Source: Paroedura picta
Lineage: Eukaryota > Chordata > Lepidosauria > Squamata > Gekkonidae
NCBI RefSeq assembly: GCF_049243985.1
Contig: NC_135376.1
Location: 45,675,001 to 45,739,000 of the forward strand
Reading direction: 5' to 3'
Length of the DNA stretch: 64,000 bases
Shown one piece after another: positions 61,112-64,000 of this stretch. The first letter of the stretch is position 1. Each line of letters opens with the position of its first letter. Both the position numbers and the translations under genes were made by a program. The notes beneath the pieces are model-generated. The model did not search any database, was not told the DNA's origin, and saw only the letters and a program-made list of their open reading frames with translations.

Positions 61112-61460
61112 ATCAGTCTTTTTCAGCCTTTTGACTGTAGAGTAACCCCTGAAAAATTGTGCAGGCTTCGAGGTTACTCTACAGTGATGTCAACTGGCCA
61201 GCCTCCCTGCCATGCCCCTGGAAGTGACATGTCAACAGAAATGACATGTCATCCCTCCCTCTCCCTCTAACCCACCCATCTAGAGTAAAAAACAACAACA
61301 ACAATACCCATCCAACTTCAAGAAGACTCAACTGGCTGGAGAGTGGCGACCAACACTGCCCGAATCTCAGGAACTAAATGTCAGGCCACCGAGGCCCCAT
61401 TTCCCACAACTGACGCAACTCCTCTGGCATAAAACCTAGGAACCCATTGTGGTAGGAACT
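61112..61460. mobile_element. hAT-like element, diverged family
   Basis: The left side, CAGTCTTTTTCAGCCTTTTG then GAGTAACCCCTGAAAAATTG, resembles the other hAT copies, but the body differs and contains an (AAC)n run. The right boundary is uncertain. Confidence 0.4.
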
Positions 61461-63239
61461 TATTGGTGCATTATCAATGTGATTGATGTGTAAGATATAG
61501 AAATTTAAAATAGATTAAGACTTTAAAAATATTTTTGAACACAACTTTATTAAATATCATTTCATTGAATAGCTGTATTAGGTCCTATTTTCAGCTTGTG
61601 TTTTCTTCTACGGTCTCTCTCTGGCTCCACTTTAGAAAAGGCATTCTTCCCTATGCTGGCAAGAAAGGGAAAGATAGAAACTGCATGTGTTAACAATTAA
61701 CTTTAATCAGATGGCGGTGTTTGTTTTTTTAATCAGGGACACTTTTTAAATAGACCAAAATTATAACCAATTAATACGCTCCAATACACTGGAGTTGCAG
61801 TACTAGATATTGTTGAATTGCTGTTATGTTTGAGCCCCAAATAACTTGTATAATAATCTTATGAGTTCACAGAAGAGTATAAACATTTTCACCAAAGAAA
61901 TGGTGGAGAAATCTGATATTGCCCTGGATATTTCAGTGTTTTCTTAAATGTAAATACTGTTCCTTGGGTAATTTAGCATTGATCTTCCTCAGCTGGCTAC
62001 CAGGTGAGTCAAGGGGATTTATCAACAGACCAATCTTAAAATAAAATATTATTTAAGGCTTAGACTTCACATTAATGGAAAATCTGTGATTCTTTCCTCC
62101 ATGATTTCTTTTAACCAAAAGCTGCCTGGGTTATAGTGGGTGTGAACAGAAGGGGACTGAGAAGGATTAATCCTTTCCCTTCTGGTCCCTTTTCAGCTGA
62201 CAATTACCATTGCTTTTTCATATGGATTATGTATTGGTGTGTGATTTTGAGGTGTAAGAACAGAAAGAGCCTATTTGCATGCCTTTCTTCTGCTCATACG
62301 CAGCGTGCCCCAGGCATTGTTAGAAAGCAAAACATAACACAACATGTAGCTTTTGCCTAAGGGAGCAAATATATGCAAAATAAATGAAGATATTGGTTTC
62401 ATATAATTTGGCAGTGTAGCAACATCATCTTAATTTTAAGTTCCTATGTGCTAACAGTGTACAGAGAATGTTTACTTTACAGTGATGTAAGAGAAGATCT
62501 ACTATAAATAATCACAAAACGTTTTCTTCTGTCTTTAAACGTTTTACACTAAATTAAAAATGACATAAGCAAATATGGCAGAGTAATTCCTGCTGTGATC
62601 TTTGCATTAAAGTATAGACATCACCCTTTTTATACACAAAAGTAAGAATGTGATGATCCACCCTTCCATAGGTCAACAATATTCTGGGACTCCTTAACTT
62701 GGGAAGTAATGGTAGACATTACTGAATGGGATTGAACTGGATGGTTTAAATGGGTCTTTAGTCCACTTTTAAATCTGTGATGTGTATGTTGGCACTGTTT
62801 TAGCTTCTGAAAACAAAGTTCAAATTACACTGAAAAATTGCCCTGAAGTGCTGCTTGTGCTTCCTCTAATAACTGTAGAGTTGCCCGTTACAAAAACAAT
62901 GTTTTTCAGGTGATCTTTTCACATAATGTTTACACATAGGGCTCTATCCCTAAGAAATAAATGCACAGTGTGCTGTTCTCCTGTTCAGCAGGAAACCGTT
63001 TTCTCATGTTTTACTTTCAGTAACGCAGCCATCATGCGCTGGAGTGTACAGGAAATTAATTACCTACTAATGTGAGAATGTAAGCATTTTGGCAAAGAGC
63101 TTTGACTTTTGAACTAGAAAACTCTGAAAACTGGAGGTTAAGGCAAAGATTAGTGTAGTTTTGATGTTCTTAAAGTTATTTCTGTGAGTATTGAAGTGGG
63201 GGATGATGGACTTTTTCCTGTTAATCTTCTGTAAAGGTT

Positions 63240-64000
63240 TTGATAGACTACAGACTAGGAGAGCACTAGTAGATAATGCAGGAAACTATTAATATCCCCC
63301 AAAGCAAGGGATTTTTCTACTGAGGTAACTAAATATAACAATCATTACAGCTGTATCCTTCATAGACAAGGAGGCATCAGAGATCAGCCCCAAATTCCTG
63401 GCCACAGGTACAGCCATAAGCCACACCCCATCCAGGCAGGGGAGGTGCGTTTCCTGGTCCTGCCCCCTTCTACCCAGCCACAGGACCTCCATCTTGGAGG
63501 GGTTGTGTTTCATGTGACTCTGCCTGAGCCATCCAGATACAGCTCCCAGATATCTGGGAAATGTTTCCAGGGGGAGTCTGGCCATCCATCCATCAGGAGA
63601 TAGAGCTGGGTGTCATCAGTGTATTGATGACACCCCAGCCCAAAGCCCCAAACCAGCTGTGCCAGAGGGCACATATAGATGTTACAAAGTGTGGGGGAGA
63701 GTATTATCCCCTGTGGCACTCCATAGGGGATCGCAAAGGGGCCAAACAACTCTTCCCCCACTGCCACCCTCTGTACGGTGCTGGAAAAAAGACCAGCCAC
63801 TGTAAGGCTGTCTCCCTAATCCCAGTTCTGGCGAGGAGGTGGGATAACTCATGGTTAACCACAACGAATGTGGCTGACAGATTGAGCAGCATGAGGATAG
63901 CCAAAACTCCATGATCCAGATAGCACCAAAGATCGTCCATCAGGGTGACCTGTGCTATCTCCACCCTCTGGCCAAGATAGAAGACCAACTGTTATGGGTC
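63240..64000 (-). mobile_element. L2/CR1-type LINE reverse-transcriptase fragment, antisense, continues past the edge
   Basis: On the minus strand three overlapping frames carry non-LTR reverse-transcriptase blocks in order: LLNLSATFVVVNHELSHLLA, then YGVPQGIILSPTLCNIYM and GCHQYTDDTQLYLL (YADD block as YTDD), then KHNPSKMEVLWLG. The frames are interrupted, so this is a decayed copy. The 5' part lies beyond 64,000. It sits in SUFU intron 2 in the opposite orientation. Confidence 0.88.

Larger units (their letters stand above)
58435..64000 (+). other. SUFU: SUFU intron 2, partial
   Basis: No exon 3 block of SUFU was found by motif. The AT-rich intron contains a Sauria SINE piece (60,929), a diverged hAT-like piece (61,112) and an antisense LINE (63,240 to the edge). 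The 58.5-60.9 and 61.5-63.2 kb parts hold no repeat I can name, apart from a 19-bp tandem copy near 59,058. Confidence 0.7.

Noticed and set aside
63240-64000. Reverse-transcriptase-like minus-strand frames as a possible host gene
   Set aside because: Blocks such as YGVPQG and YTDDTQLYL, with interrupted frames, mark a decayed non-LTR retrotransposon.

Overview
This window looks like nuclear DNA of a squamate reptile (lizard or gecko type). The evidence is vertebrate spliced genes with GT/AG introns plus a repeat set typical of squamates: a Sauria-type SINE with a Bov-B-like tail, a Bov-B LINE end, CR1 and L2-type LINE ends, tRNA- and 5S-derived SINEs, and many hAT MITEs with 8-bp target duplications. 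A gecko-like source is possible, but I cannot fix the species.

Three known genes occupy the window in the order MFSD13A (+), ACTR1A (-), SUFU (+), the same order and orientation I recall for human 10q24.32. MFSD13A (TMEM180, an MFS-type membrane protein) is complete: a CpG-rich promoter and probable non-coding exon near 6.5-6.8 kb, then eight coding exons from 9,847 to 18,519 (509 aa). ACTR1A (Arp1, the dynactin filament actin) is complete on the minus strand: eleven coding exons from 40,658 down to 26,687 (376 aa), followed by a long, nearly repeat-free 3' UTR reaching perhaps 23.0 kb. SUFU (suppressor of fused, Hedgehog pathway) starts at 45,205. Only its first two coding exons lie in the window and the gene runs off the right edge. 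All exon junctions used here keep frame and use GT/AG sites.

By region: 1-6.5 kb, no recognisable exon, scattered SINEs and MITEs; 6.5-20.9 kb, MFSD13A; 20.9-23.0 kb, repeat-rich convergent intergenic DNA; 23.0-40.9 kb, ACTR1A; 41-44.8 kb, divergent intergenic DNA with a hAT element, a 5S SINE and a palindromic retroelement piece; 44.8-64 kb, SUFU promoter, exon 1, a 12.9-kb repeat-filled intron, exon 2 and part of intron 2, ending in an antisense LINE reverse-transcriptase fragment.

The three genes have unrelated jobs (membrane transporter-like protein, microtubule motor cofactor, signalling repressor), so this is conserved linkage, not an operon-like system. I found no convincing new multi-gene system. 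The objects most worth a second look are a 1-kb CpG-rich insert in ACTR1A intron 3 with four in-frame copies of a 26-bp motif, hammerhead-ribozyme-like cores in a Penelope-like repeat family, and a near-perfect MITE hairpin that carries a ZNF143/THAP11-type motif also present at the ACTR1A promoter.
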